This document shows, piece by piece, positions 52,729 through 63,486 of a stretch of 64,000 nt of DNA. The stretch comes from Yponomeuta sedellus (Eukaryota > Arthropoda > Insecta > Lepidoptera > Yponomeutidae): NCBI GenBank assembly GCA_934045075.1, contig OW203731.1, forward strand, positions 14,951,062 through 15,015,061. The letters run 5' to 3'. The notes beneath the pieces were generated by a model, which did no database searches, was not told the origin of the DNA, and saw only the letters and a list, made by a program, of their open reading frames with translations. A program made the position numbers and the translations under genes. Numbering within the stretch: position 1 is the stretch's first letter; the number at the start of each line of letters is the position of its first letter.

Positions 52729-52935
52729 TAATATCATCGTCATCGTCAGGCTATACTAGTCTACTGCTGGACATACCCCTCCCCTAATGAGCACCATAGT
52801 ACCCTGTCTTCAATTTGCCGCATCCAGCATCTGCCTGCAGTTTTTCGCAGATCGTCATCCCACCTAGTCGGAGGGCGTCCTACACTACGTTTGCCGAGTC
52901 GCGGTCTCCACTCAAGAACACGTTTACTTAACGTT
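52729..52935 (-). pseudogene. RTE LINE ORF2 C-terminal fragment
   Basis: On the minus strand AACGTGTTCTTGAGTGGAGA, GGACGCCCTCCGACTAGGTG and GCTATGTCCAGCAG-like end match the coding end of the RTE copies at 17691 and 41265. Tail (GACGAT)n. Truncated at about 70 codons. Confidence 0.65.
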
Positions 52936-53164
52936 TAAGCTTAGTATAGCTTCAAAAATTTTATTATATTTTTTATAATTTAATTTGAACAAAATCAACT
53001 TTTATTCTTCAAAAGGGTAGTAACTTTTATGACGGAAGCAACCTCTAAATCGCACTTTTATTCTAGACAAATAGAACGTGGTAAAAACTGGGATTTGCGG
53101 AGAACATCCTCGTTTATTTTCATGTATTTTCACCACAGTTGTTACCATAGTACTCCATACACAT
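52936..53164. other. No gene recognised
   Basis: Unannotated sequence. Confidence 0.4.
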
Positions 53165-53402
53165 ACACATCACCTCACGTCTGTATCCCAGAGGGATAGG
53201 CCAGGGGGCGGACCACGGGCAGCCACTTGCCACGATCCTGACTGATCATCTTCGCTTCATCAACATTCATAAGTCGTACTAAAGCTAAAAACTCTGTCCC
53301 ACGCACTGCAGTGTTCGAGTGGTCCTTTGACCTCTGTAGTGTGTGTGATGGTGGCACTGGACGCTGTATAAACATCTTATTACGTAGACGCAAAGGCCAA
53401 AG
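53165..53402 (-). repeat. MITE-F arm fragment and short repeat
   Basis: CTGTCCCACGCACTGCAGTG, TTCGAGTGGTCCTTTGACCT and GACGCAAAGGCCAAA match the right arm of MITE-F to its tip. 53165-53215 is the GTCTGTATCCCAGAGGGATA repeat also seen at 37491. Confidence 0.5.
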
Positions 53403-53546
53403 TTTTTTACCAAAACTGTGTGCGTCTCTCCCTCTATCGTCTAAAATCTGAAATCAAAACCTTAGTTTAGTTTATACTTTATTTTACACGAAAAACACAA
53501 AAAAATAAATACAATTAAAGAAAATACATGTACAAAGGCGAGCTTA

Positions 53547-53893
53547 TCATTATGATCAACCCATTATGTCCCCAACGAGAGGCACGGGGCGTATAGGCAA
53601 TAGTGCACCATGGGGGCCAAGTCCGGATTGGTAGAGGCTCGCAAGACTGGTGGCTGGTCTTACTGACAGAAGTTTTCAAGCCACCCTAAGGCCTCTGACT
53701 TGGCTTAACGACTGTCATCTTTCGACGGCAGCCGGCACCAACTGCCCAATGCCTTGCGAAGCACGGAACCGCTCGGAAAAATGCCACTAGCGTTAGTCAA
53801 AGACAGTTTACCCATGCACTGAACGTGCCTTGTGTTGCTTAACCTTCGTGATCGTTTAAGATCACTCAGGCAGCCCGGGCTACGAGCGAATCA
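53547..53893 (-). repeat. Rep-C, second subfamily
   Basis: ATCAACCCATTATGTCCCCA, GGGCCAAGTCCGGATTGGTA, TGGCTTAACGACTGTCATCT and CCTTCGTGATCGTTTAAGAT. Near full length, sister to 29689-30050. Confidence 0.65.
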
Positions 53894-55134
53894 AAAACTT
53901 ATTTTAACGAATGTAATTTACATTTTGTTTGCTGAATGTCAATGTACAGTGTCAGCCGCTGCCTTCGGGCCAAATTTGTAGTGTAGTCGCATCTAATAAA
54001 GTTCTTAACGAACATCAATTAAGTATTCCAAGTAATAATGAAATGTTTAACTTTCTTACGATTTAATCTCAAACGGTAGCTTTTGCAGAATCGAGTGACA
54101 ATATCCTTACAAGAAACGCTCGAATAATCTCCTCCCCAAAGGCCATCGACCCCAAAATCTCGGTGTTTATTTTCTACTAGGTTTTCGCACCGAGCGAATG
54201 TCACGACCCACGCATAAAGATTATCTCCTCGAAAGTTTACGCCAGAACAGAATTAACAAAAGACTCGGGATCGAGTTTAAAAGTTCTTCCGACGCTAGGA
54301 ATAAGGATTATAATACTTTGGAAGGGACATTTGTAATTGCCCAGACGGATAGGAAGACGATATTTCTTAGGGAAATTAATAGAGTCGTTTTTAAATTTTA
54401 ATAGGAGACAGGTGGGGTAATCCAATCTATATATCAGTGCATGCCGATCTAAGTTCTACGTTTGTTAGAAACAATAAAGATTAATGTTGGTTAAAACATA
54501 AAATACATCACAAGATAGATAATAAGTACAGTCTACAGCAGGACAACCTTTAAATTTTTGTTGCAAAGCCAACCTTAACGTACTGATTAGAGTGCAGGTC
54601 TTTGTATACCTGTGTGACTTCGACTGTTCTTAGATTAAACACATTAAAGAAAACATTTAAACAGAATAGAATAAAAAAAGATTGGATCGAACATAATTAT
54701 CTATATTAAAGAGTCGCAAAGTAAAAACAACTCAACAGGAATAAGTATTTAGGGTTAAATAAAAAAAGAAAGAAGCAGGGTTCTGAATTATTAGAAACTT
54801 AACAGTGAAGTGCAAATTTATATACACAAGATCCCACACAACTTTAAAGATAACATAATCTTTTTCGTTTATTACGTGAAGCAACTACAATTTAAAAGTT
54901 TCAGGTTTTAATTTTTTTCTTGTAAGGCCTTTATTTCTTACTTTGAGGCGCCAGCAGGACAAAGCATTCCACGGGAACCCAGAGTCTGGATCAAAAGTCA
55001 ACCGAGTACAACACAAAATCCTAGCACGTCTCCATGCCACGCTTCTGAGACGCATTTAGACTGATAAGGTCTATCCACATTTCAAAGGTACGCGCAGCGG
55101 GAGTGCCATGAACTAAAATATTCCTTAAATACTT
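53894..55134. other. No gene recognised
   Basis: Apparently unique sequence with short frames only. Confidence 0.4.
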
Positions 55135-55177
55135 AGACAACCAAAAAGTCGTGATGGTTGCGACTTTTTGGTTGTCT
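55135..55177. repeat. Perfect 17-bp hairpin
   Basis: AGACAACCAAAAAGTCG at 55135-55151 and its reverse complement at 55161-55177, with loop TGATGGTTG. Confidence 0.9.
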
Positions 55178-56980
55178 TCGGTGAAATCGTAAACATTGCA
55201 ACGCAAAGGAGATGTGAATTTAGACAGACTTTAGATTTGTCCTGTATGATATTATGTTTTATAAATGTCTGTCGTTAATCAGTGCAAAGCTTATATATTC
55301 AAAAGTTTTTTAAATTTTTTTGAGTAATTAAATGCTTCAGTATATTATTAATATAAAGATTGATAAGCTGTTACTACCAGATTTTGAATATTATCGTAAA
55401 GAGTTATTGTTTGAAGTCACATTAAGCGAGAAGCAAAGCGAAACGACGAAATAATTATAATATTGATTTTTTTTATTGTATGAAACAAATATTATATTTT
55501 TCCTTAAATTAATTGTGGAATCCCTTAATTGAATATTTGTTGGAAAAGTTTGACCGGGTTTCGATCTTATATTATTTTTTGACTAATCTAATCCAGAAAA
55601 ATCATTTTTAAAATGTTATATATTTTTATTTTATAATAAATAGTTTCTGAGAACATGAAACCAAAAAGCGAGTAAAATATGACTGCATCGTCATTAATAA
55701 TTGTACTCTTGAAAAAATGTTTGCTAAAAATTTAAAATAAAAAAAAATATGTGTTTCCTATGCACAAAGTGTATGAGACTATTTATCAGACTTAACAGAG
55801 ACTGCTCAAAGAGGAAGTACAGTGATGAAGATGAAAGATAAAGAGAGAATGTAGGCATAACAAAAATAAGAAGCATTCGCTTGGTGTAAATGTCCCTTTC
55901 AAACTTGTCACGGGACGCGTCGAAAAATTCAAATTTTCTACATTACCAAGACATTTGAGAAAGTATAAAGATAACGGGTGCGGAAAATGGCTCGTTTTGT
56001 TATTCAACGAAGGTTCTAAATGCCTTGTGCCACGGCTTTCTTCTTGTGCTGAATTTTTGAGATACAGTATGTTAATATAAAAGAAACAAGAAGTTCGAAT
56101 CCTGTAATGTCTTTGCAAATTGGTAGCATAGCTTAGACGCTAGAATAAATTGGCATTTACTACACGTACGCGCTAAGAAAGGTGGGGACAAAAAAAGTTT
56201 TTCGCCATCCCGCTCTCATCCGCTACGTTAGCGCAGGATAGGCTGATGTCCTCCTGTCTAGAGAAAATCCTTTTTCGTAGGTGCATGCTTAGCGTACAGT
56301 TGCAATATCTCTTATCAGTAAATTGTTTGCTATGTACAACATACAGTACTGAATATCTAGTTCAGATTATGCTCATCTACATAATATAATACTTGTGGGT
56401 AACCTTACAAAGATAGGCCACAAATTAGAACACAAACATAGATAAACTTTCAAAGATAACGCCTAAAAGCTTAATCAAAGTTCATGAAATTATTGTACTT
56501 GTCATTAAACGCATACACACGATCGTATACCACTACCTAGAAAGTAAATATAATAAAGCAACTCCCGTGGGAAATAATCCAGGTGTTGGATAATAACTGC
56601 TCGGGTGTAGAAGGCTTCTCTTTGAAATGTGCGCTTAAGTACGCCTAGCTCTCTAACGCGTAGGCACTACAAAGCAACAATGCAGGCAATAATTTTACCC
56701 CTAAATACCAACGGAACAGGATGAAAATTCATAGCTGCCCGTAGCACATTCGCTACAGCTACAGGCACATAACATATTATTACGTAGACTAACACACCTA
56801 TTTTGTTGACATAGGGGCGCACATGCGCAGTAGAGTCTGCGAATTAAAAAATAAACAGAATTCGGCATCCTTTATTCAAAACGTGCCACAAAGGACTCCG
56901 CGCGAAACAAATAATCATGCTAATTCAGCAACTATTCAAATAAACGCCTCCTAAAGATCCAAAAAACATATCTCGGCCGC
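55178..56980. other. No gene recognised
   Basis: Mostly AT-rich. The 108-codon minus-strand frame at 55792-56118 has no domain and ordinary AT content; I do not call it a gene. Confidence 0.4.
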
Positions 56981-57620
56981 CTTAGCTCTACTTACCGAAA
57001 ACTCTCCATTGCCGGCGAAATTTGCGCCCTCGCCCGTAATGCCTCGAAATCCTGCTTTGATCTGCTCCCTTTGATCTACAAAAACATCTCCGACTCCGGC
57101 TCGGAGCCTTTCAGAGTTTAAATCGCGTCGAACTGTGCGATAACACTTTCACTGTCGCGGGAACATTATCGCGGGCGGTGATAAAACGCCCAATTAAGCT
57201 TCCCTGCGCGCGTCAAATTCAACTGTCAAAATCACGTGGACCGCGTCAACACACACACTTCACCCGCGTGCGAGAATCGCGCCCTCGCGCTCACGCTCTG
57301 CACCGCATGACATTACGTCGAAGCATATTCATGTAGCGGACTAACCTCCCACACAGTTCGTGAAGAACTAAACGCGAGTTGTCGAGGTGCACGTGGCCTG
57401 TGGCTTACGCGACGGCCGCCCTTCCAACGCTTTAGGACTCTCAACCCAAAATAGGCGCTCGCTCCTTAGCACAGAATCGGAAATCGACTACGCGCGACGG
57501 CAGAAGATACGCGGAGATGAGCCCATAATATGGGACGCAACACACAGAGTATTTCCGTACTAGGTTTTGGAGTGTGCGTAAGATGGGAGAGATGCGTACG
57601 TGGGCTGAATAGGGAATGGA
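56981..57620 (-). promoter_or_regulatory. Possible promoter and first exon of a host gene
   Basis: The segment is clearly richer in GC and CpG than its surroundings and has no repeat signature. It contains CACGTG at 57233-57238 and 57390-57395, and several GCGCG and TCGCG words. On the minus strand the sequence GAGAGTTTTCG|GTAAGTAGAGC gives a strong splice donor, with the intron starting at 56995. A minus-strand first, probably non-coding, exon ending at 56996 would fit. No start codon with a long frame precedes the donor. This is inference from composition and one splice signal. Confidence 0.35.
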
Positions 57621-58563
57621 CGGGTGGAAAAATGCATGGTAGTTTTGATTTCACTTTTATGTCGGTGGCTCCGAAAGCTGCTGCGTTGTTGCGGTAATAA
57701 CTCGTTGGGCTTTAGTCTTTAGGCTGAACAAGATATATCGTTATAGCTATCCGGGGAGAAGTTTTAATACTGATTTTATTCCCTCAGCCGCGTGAGTAAA
57801 AAAGATTCGCCCATTGTGTCGGACGGCTGATATTGAAAAAGTTTTCCTTCCAGTAGCGATCGTTTTCTTTTGTCTTGTACTTGCTTTATTCCGGACTTTA
57901 GTAGGCGGTCATATTAATTTTATTTTTTCCGCGTTATTATGGAAAATATCTTCAAAAGGTCCATATTTTAAATTTTAGTAATTAAGTTTTTTACTCGCCT
58001 GCAATTTTAAATCGCTTGTATGAAAATATTTCCTCGGATAAAAATGTTCTCTGTGAAGTTTTTAATATGCTGTGGTCGGATATCTGTGGTATTTGTAATG
58101 TAACGTGAGAATTAAAAAAAAATCTCACGTTTGAAATTATTCAGACTAAAGGCAATATCAATAAATTATGAGTATAAGCAATATTTAATTATTTGTTTTA
58201 TGTTTCTGTGTAATGTATAAACATAAACGATGAGTCTTATAGCGCGACAGTTAAAGTTATAATGCTGTAAGATTTTGTATTACATCAATAAATAAAAACC
58301 ACAATATTTCATAGCACGATAAAGATTTCTAATATTGGTCTAAAAAAGAGTTTAAAACTCTGTCACTTTAATCGTAACACCTTCATAGGAAACGTGAAAA
58401 TAAACTTTAGCCAAAGGTTGGTGCGAAAAGGAGATTGACGTAAGAGTTTCAACAAACAAACACACGTCACAAAACTATAAACACGTAGGTACACAAAAGA
58501 GAGTCTTGCAAGCGGCGAGTGGGTTAGTAAGCCAGTACAGTCGAGTGACAAAATAACTTATTT
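57621..58563. other. No gene recognised
   Basis: Apparently unique sequence. Confidence 0.4.
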
Positions 58564-58654
58564 AAAAAAAGCTAGAACCCTATTTACTACCATAGGCTTT
58601 TCAGACCTAAAAAAAGCTAGAAACCTGTTTACTACAACAGGCGGTCCAGACCTT
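58564..58654 (+). repeat. Two-unit tandem repeat, period 45
   Basis: AAAAAAAGCTAGAACCCTAT then TTACTACCATAGGC is repeated at 58609 with a few changes (GCTAGAAACCTGTTTACTAC). Confidence 0.8.
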
Positions 58655-59306
58655 ATCCTTATTCTTTATCCTTGTAACATTAGCATAATTATACCCAGAT
58701 AGATATAATTTAGTTTAAGAAAAGGCCTTGCCTGAAAATCGGCAACTAGTTGCATATTGGTGTACATTAGTTACAAGCCCAGGCACAGACCTTTTTGTCT
58801 TCATTTGAAATTTATATAAATAAAAGTCCCTTTAAATTGTCATTAATGCCTCTAGTGATTTTTGAGTCTTATTTCGCTCGAAGACAAATAAATATACTCT
58901 ATTCTTATGGATCTATGTTAAAGATCTACTATTTTAGGTGTGTAAAAGGCACATTGACTTTCTCTGGCGATAGTACTACGCAGTTGCTGTGCTTGTGCTT
59001 AACAATACCTTGTAGGGTCAGCCAGTTGCATTTAATGATGGTGTTTGATTTTTTCATCGCCACCTCTTTGCTCACCTCTGTAGCCAATTGAAAAGCAGTG
59101 GTCAATACTTTCTATCGAGTCGTGGGACGTTAGTCTCACGATGTGATTTATAGAAACGTGATCCCTCAAGATACTCCTCAGAAACAGTTTAAAAAATGTG
59201 TAGGAAAGAGAAAAAGGTAACCACTAATTATTCATTTGAGGAATCGTGCTTTTACAAATGACACCGTTAATACTGATGCATTCACAAGTAGATCCTCGTA
59301 CCAAGA
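58655..59306. other. No gene recognised
   Basis: Apparently unique sequence. The 98-codon frame at 58795 has no domain. Confidence 0.4.
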
Positions 59307-59564
59307 CTGCCTCGTTGGTATAGCCGTGAAAGCTTAAGAGAGAGGTCGTGGGTTTGATTCCCACTGGGGCCCGCCGTACATTTGTACAAGTGGACTAAAT
59401 CTGGGTGTAATTTTTAAGTCTGGGTTTTCATGTTGGTGATGACCTTGCCTGGTTACCATAGTAGGTAAATGGTATGCTAGTTTGGGACCAGTTACATGGT
59501 ATCCTAGTTTGGGACCAGTCCAAGTGTTTCTGTTATGTGAAAGTTATTATTATAATAATAATAA
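59307..59564 (+). repeat. SINE-E with tRNA-like head
   Basis: The head is GACTGCCTCGTTGGTATAGC (A-box region) and GGTCGTGGGTTTGATTCCCA (B-box region), like a tRNA with a CTCGTTGGTATAG D-arm. The body holds TAGTTTGGGACCAGT twice, 33 bases apart, and it ends in a (TAA/TTA)n tail. Only one copy in the window. Confidence 0.55.
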
Positions 59565-59793
59565 ATATTCATGGACACATTACACAGATCTCGCTAGCCC
59601 TATACTAAGTACAACTAAATGACTTGTGTTATAGGTGCTAACTCGATGATAGATTTAATGCAATAAATACGTATAACATTCAAGACCCGAGACAAACCAG
59701 AAAAGTTCGTTTCCTAGTTTGACTTGGCCGAGGATCCAATCCGAGACCTTCGGTTTTACAGTCAGCGTGTCAAACCGCTGTGCCACCGAGGCC
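59565..59793 (-). repeat. SINE-D copy 2
   Basis: Full-length partner of 24298-24530, in the same orientation. On the minus strand the head is CGGCCTCGGTGGCACAGCGG. The B box is altered to GGATTGGATCC, which would weaken polymerase III use. It abuts the tail of SINE-E. Confidence 0.7.
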
Positions 59794-60159
59794 GTCCGTA
59801 ATAATTATTATTTACATTTTTCCTAAAGCAAAAGCCTCACCTTTCCTGGTCAGATGTGGCTTTTGTATAACTGAATAACTAATATTACCTTTATTCAATG
59901 TTTGGATGTTTGAATTGTGTTTTGTTGGAATTTGTCAAACATTTTTTGTATTAATACAAAGTTTGTTTCTCCTTCACAAATATATATAAAAAAAAAGAGT
60001 CTTTAGTATTACGTGTACTTTCGTATACGTACTTTCCAAATAATTATTGCTAAAAAATGTTTTGTGCAATGCGAAATTTATTAATCAGGAATATTTATTA
60101 TCGGATTCATTTTGAAAATCACTTAACCTTCTTCTAATCGCCTAACTTTAATATATAAT
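59794..60159. other. No gene recognised
   Basis: AT-rich unannotated sequence. Confidence 0.4.
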
Positions 60160-60330
60160 AATAAATTCTTTATTTTAAATACCAAAATTTTTACATGTAA
60201 ATAAATGACTACAATCATTTGGTGCTAAATCTATTGTACAATATTCTTGTCATTGCATCCTGTCTCCTAAACTAGGCGAAAAACCTGTATCTTAGGAGAA
60301 GGTGAAATTAAATTAAAATATAAAACATGT
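60160..60330 (-). repeat. LINE-like 3' end
   Basis: On the minus strand CTCCTAAGATACAGGTTTTT, CGCCTAGTTTAGGAGACAGG and a downstream AAATAAAGAATTTATTATTA with AATAAA. It resembles a lepidopteran LINE 3' UTR; no coding part. Confidence 0.4.
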
Positions 60331-60439
60331 GCGTACAAACTTTTGTCGAGATACATTGAGCGGACGACTGTCAGTCAATATAAAAATATTATTAACTGTC
60401 AAATCAATATGTATTTTTACAGTTAGGCAATTGGGATTT

Positions 60440-60620
60440 TCTTCTTCTTCAGGCTATATTAGTCCACTGCTGGACATAGCCCTCCACTAATGAGCGCCAT
60501 AGGGCAAGGTTGTGCCATCATTGGTGGGTAATACCCATAATGCCCACGCTGGGCATGCGGGTTGTGGATCGCAGTTCGGTGGAATTGTACTGCAGGGGGC
60601 GCTGCTGCCCCATGCTGACT
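60440..60620 (-). repeat. RTE-tailed non-autonomous unit, truncated
   Basis: Third copy of the 5985-6250 family: on the minus strand GGGGCAGCAGCGCCCCCTGC to GCTATGTCCAGCAGTGGACT and GCCTGAAGAAGAAG. The first 85 bases are missing. Confidence 0.65.
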
Positions 60621-60784
60621 GGGATCGCTCAGTATATCCATGTTACCATATTATGGTGCTTTAGATCCCTGATCTTGAAAATAGCAATACATTTCTTCGA
60701 GGTCAGGTCTAAAAAATTTAAAAACATTCAAAAATCTATAATATCAAGAGTTCCAAAAGTTTCAATGATTTAGTAACTTAGAAT

Positions 60785-61170
60785 ATTTTCGGGGCTTAAT
60801 CGTGTAGTAATTTATTGCTATTTTACCTCGACGTTTCGACGACGTTACAGTCATCGTGGTCACGAGAAGACTGATGGCTGGCACCCGTTCGCATCTTCGG
60901 CTGATGAGGTTTCAGACTACCCTCAATCAGCTATCACAAAGCACTATTAGGGTTGCGACACACTACACTGACAATGTCGGACGATAAGCCATGCGACTTT
61001 TTCCCACTCGAACACATCTTGATGACCGGATCCCACGTTTGCGAAAGTTTGAAACCACATTCCCGATTAAAAATGTTGTGTTTCTTTCAATTTCAACTGC
61101 TTCACGCACAATTCGGCTATAATAATGGCGATCGTTGGAAAGCACCAATGGTTTGTGCAATGATGGTTTA
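60785..61170 (-). pseudogene. Penelope-like element, C-terminal fragment
   Basis: On the minus strand, the frame near 61125 gives RHYYSRIVREAVEIE, a block found after the GIY-YIG endonuclease in Penelope-like elements. After a frameshift at about 61050 a second frame gives KLSQTWDPVIK, the usual next block. Downstream, CAGCCGAAGATGCGAACGGG and AACGTCGTCGAAACGTCGAG resemble the 3' end of such elements. There is no reverse transcriptase. Family assignment rests on these two short blocks. Confidence 0.6.
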
Positions 61171-61381
61171 TTAACTTAATTTCGGAATCATTTACTTTTT
61201 TTTGTAGAAAGAGTCCAACCAAATTTTGCTCTGATTTGCAAAGCGAAATTAATCGTAGTGAGGAGAGACAATGATCGCATCGGTTGCTCGTCTCTGACTA
61301 AGAGCAAGGGCGCGGCGTACCCGCGTGGACCCTGTTCCGACTCTTCCGGCGAAAAATCAAGCAAATAAATCCGGAATTAAG
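61171..61381. other. No gene recognised
   Basis: Unannotated, between the Penelope-like fragment and SINE-A. Confidence 0.4.
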
Positions 61382-61535
61382 TTATTTACGAATTTTAAAA
61401 ACCTATTTAGAGGCTAGAAATTCCACCCATGCCGGCCTCGAACCCGCGACCCCTGGCTAACCGTGCCAGCGCTCTCCCAACTGAGCTAATAGGCAAGTAC
61501 CCTTTACAATACTCTCTATATTATTTACGAATTTT
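61382..61535 (-). repeat. SINE-A copy with 15-bp target duplication
   Basis: TTATTTACGAATTTT at 61382-61396 and 61521-61535 flanks 61397-61520. It is a minus-strand SINE-A lacking the far tail. The T-arm has lost two bases (CCGGCCTCGAACCC), so the cloverleaf and B box are damaged. Confidence 0.8.
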
Positions 61536-61746
61536 GTAGTTGACTGATTTTACCTTAAGTTTACTTAATCTTACAACCGAAAATTCTACACAATACATGA
61601 CAAAAGCTAAGCAAACGCCTTATGTGAATTATTTTGTAAATTTGTGCAGAAAACGGCTCATTGACGTGAAACCCAGAATAACCGAAAATAGAACCGAGAA
61701 TAGAATAAATTTTTTTGTAAAACATTTTTATTCACAGTGAAAATTT

Positions 61747-62069
61747 CAAATATCAAAAACCTATTTATAGGCTAAAAATTCCACCCATGCCGGGATTCGA
61801 ACCCGCGACCTCTGGCTATCCGTGCCAGCGCTCTTTCCAACTGAGCTAATCGGCGACTCACCAGTATCAGTGAAATTTCAAACCTCTTTACACTATTCTC
61901 CGTATTACGTACAGGCAGCGACATCTGGCTGAAGTAAATTGCATCACTTACAGCCCCGAGTAGGGTTCGAATCCCGGAATGGGTGGAATTTTTAGCCTCT
62001 AAATAGGTTTTAAATTGTCCTTAGCACGGGTTAGTGCATTAAAAATAAAAATAGCATTACAAATATCAA
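61747..62069. mobile_element. Head-to-head SINE-A dimer with target duplication
   Basis: CAAATATCAA at 61747-61756 and 62060-62069 flanks 61757-62059. The left part is minus-strand SINE-A with intact head (TCGAACCCGCGACCTCTGGC on the plus strand). Then comes the same linker (GTACAGGCAGCGACATCTGG, CTTACAGCCCCGAGTAG). The right part is a plus-strand SINE-A from within the T-arm (GGGTTCGAATCCCGGAATGG) to the full tail. Confidence 0.8.
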
Positions 62070-62174
62070 TTAACGGAACGAAAGAACATTGATTTATTTA
62101 ACCCAAAACCGACAATTTAGCGGAAACCGATTAAAAGCTGAGATTCAAGGTCAAGATCATAAAATGTTAAGGTG

Positions 62175-62472
62175 ATTCGGGGTGCTCTAGCGCGCTAACT
62201 AGAGCTCTACACTAGAATCTAGAGCCTAGAATCCACACCAAGGACTTTAATCACTTTCCGCCAAAAGCGGCCGTTTTAGCGGAAATCGATTAAAGTTCAA
62301 ATCTACAGGTTCACAGATCATAGGTTTTAGCTAGACTGTAAGTCCAAAAAATTGTTGTCACAGTTTTTAAGATTTCGCATGTTCCATTTTAGATGAAAAC
62401 GTATTATAGAACAAGTTATGATTTTTTTTCCATTGGTGACGCTAGTAAGCGCCCCGAAACGACTTAACTAAC
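62175..62472. repeat. Rep-H-like copy 3
   Basis: TTCGGGGTGCTCTAGCGCGC at the left faces GACGCTAGTAAGCGCCCCGA at the right. Inside, CTTTAATCACTTTCCGCC and GCGGAAATCGATTAAAG pair around AAAAGCGGCCGTTTTA. No ORF. Confidence 0.45.
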
Positions 62473-63019
62473 AAAACTCACCTATATGTCCTGCTTTCTA
62501 TAAGAACCAAATTGTGATGAGCAATAAACCTTGGAGTTGGCGTAGGTTTGTAACGTGAGGGGTGCGATGCCAGATAACCTTCACGTGTACCCCTCCGCTT
62601 TCCGTTCCATCTGATTCCATGAACCAGATGGAGGGGCAAGTGGTGGGGTCGGTGCACCCTGAGCGTTAGTCAGTGACTTCTTCTTGTCGGATCTTACTGG
62701 CTAACGGCGAATAATCTGGCGGGAGGGGTCGCGTGGGCCCTGTTTCACTTTGTGGAGCGGGACCCAGGCGACCAACCGAATGAAGGACCGACTGGGGGGG
62801 GCGCCGCTGCGCGGAAGCGCGCGTGCCTCGTACCAGTCGGACCAGAGTGGCCGCCGGGACGCGGAGGGTCGGGGGACCCTCCGCGTCCATCACGGCGGGC
62901 CGGAAGGCGCCCTTGCGTGTTCCGAGGGTGCCTTCTGGCACGGAGGGGGCCCGCGCGGTCGCTCACCGCCTTCTCTGCTTTCAGAGAAGTGCTGGTGGGC
63001 GACGTGACGGGCCTCGCGT

Positions 63020-63185
63020 TTGGGGCGTGTGGGGGCCAACAGGACATTGGCCCCCATGCGCCCCAACGGGGAGGTGCGCCGCCCTCCTCTAACCCCATTG
63101 GACCACACAACAATGGGATGGAGGGGGCGGCGCGTTGGGGCGTGTGGTGGCCAAGGGGTTCGCACTTGGCCGCTATGCGCTCCAA
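63020..63185. repeat. Two tandem GC-rich hairpins
   Basis: TTGGGGCGTGTGGGGGCCAA (63020-63039) faces TTGGCCCCCATGCGCCCCAA (63047-63066). About 115 bases on, TTGGGGCGTGTGGTGGCCAA (63135-63154) faces TTGGCCGCTATGCGCTCCAA (63166-63185). Each forms a stem of about 20 bases. Confidence 0.8.
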
Positions 63186-63395
63186 CGAAGAGATGCGGCG
63201 TTCCCTCGCCCCGTCGTTCGGTCCGATGCGATGGGGCAGGGGCGCCGCCGAAGGAGTGCCCGAAAGGGCGCCCGCAGACGGGGTCGCGGAAGTGTGCGTA
63301 AGCGTCCCCGTGGCCCCGTCCTTTGCGGTGCGGAGGAACACCCCAGGAGTTTTAGTCGGTATACCGCCCTTTTCAGGGCGGGGAGTCCGACATAA
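63135..63395 (+). pseudogene. Possible LINE ORF C-terminal remnant
   Basis: An 86-codon frame ending RYTALFRAGSPT before TAA, followed by a short 3' UTR and poly(A). An Arg/Gly-rich end of this kind is typical of GC-rich non-LTR ORFs. No catalytic or zinc-knuckle motif is present. Several other long frames overlap it on both strands because stop codons are rare in such GC-rich DNA, so coding status is uncertain. Confidence 0.35.
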
Positions 63396-63486
63396 CCACT
63401 GTGCTCCCCCGAGCCGGTGGTACCCGTAATTGGGGTTTCTCCTGGGTGAAAAAAAAAAAAAAAAAAAAAAAAGGTTTGTAACGTGA

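Larger units (their letters stand above)
62544..63486 (+). mobile_element. GC-rich R1-like retroelement, short form
   Basis: AGGTTTGTAACGTGA at 62544-62558 and 63472-63486 is a perfect 15-base target duplication around 62559-63471. The start GGGGTGCGATGCCAGATAAC and the end ACAACCACTGTGCTCCCC-type segment, GGTACCCGTAATTGGGGTTT, then 23-24 A resemble the two ends of lepidopteran R1-clade LINEs (from memory). At 913 bp it is far too short to encode a polymerase. It is probably an internally deleted, non-autonomous relative. GC content is far above the rest of the window. Confidence 0.75.

Noticed and set aside
55792..56118. Candidate gene downstream of the possible splice donor
   Set aside because: No domain, no splice acceptor that I could justify, and AT content like its flanks.
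62752..63429. 225-codon plus-strand and 249-codon minus-strand ORFs as proteins
   Set aside because: Long frames occur in five of six frames because GC-rich DNA has few stops. They ignore the retroelement borders; the minus-strand frame even starts outside, in the flank.
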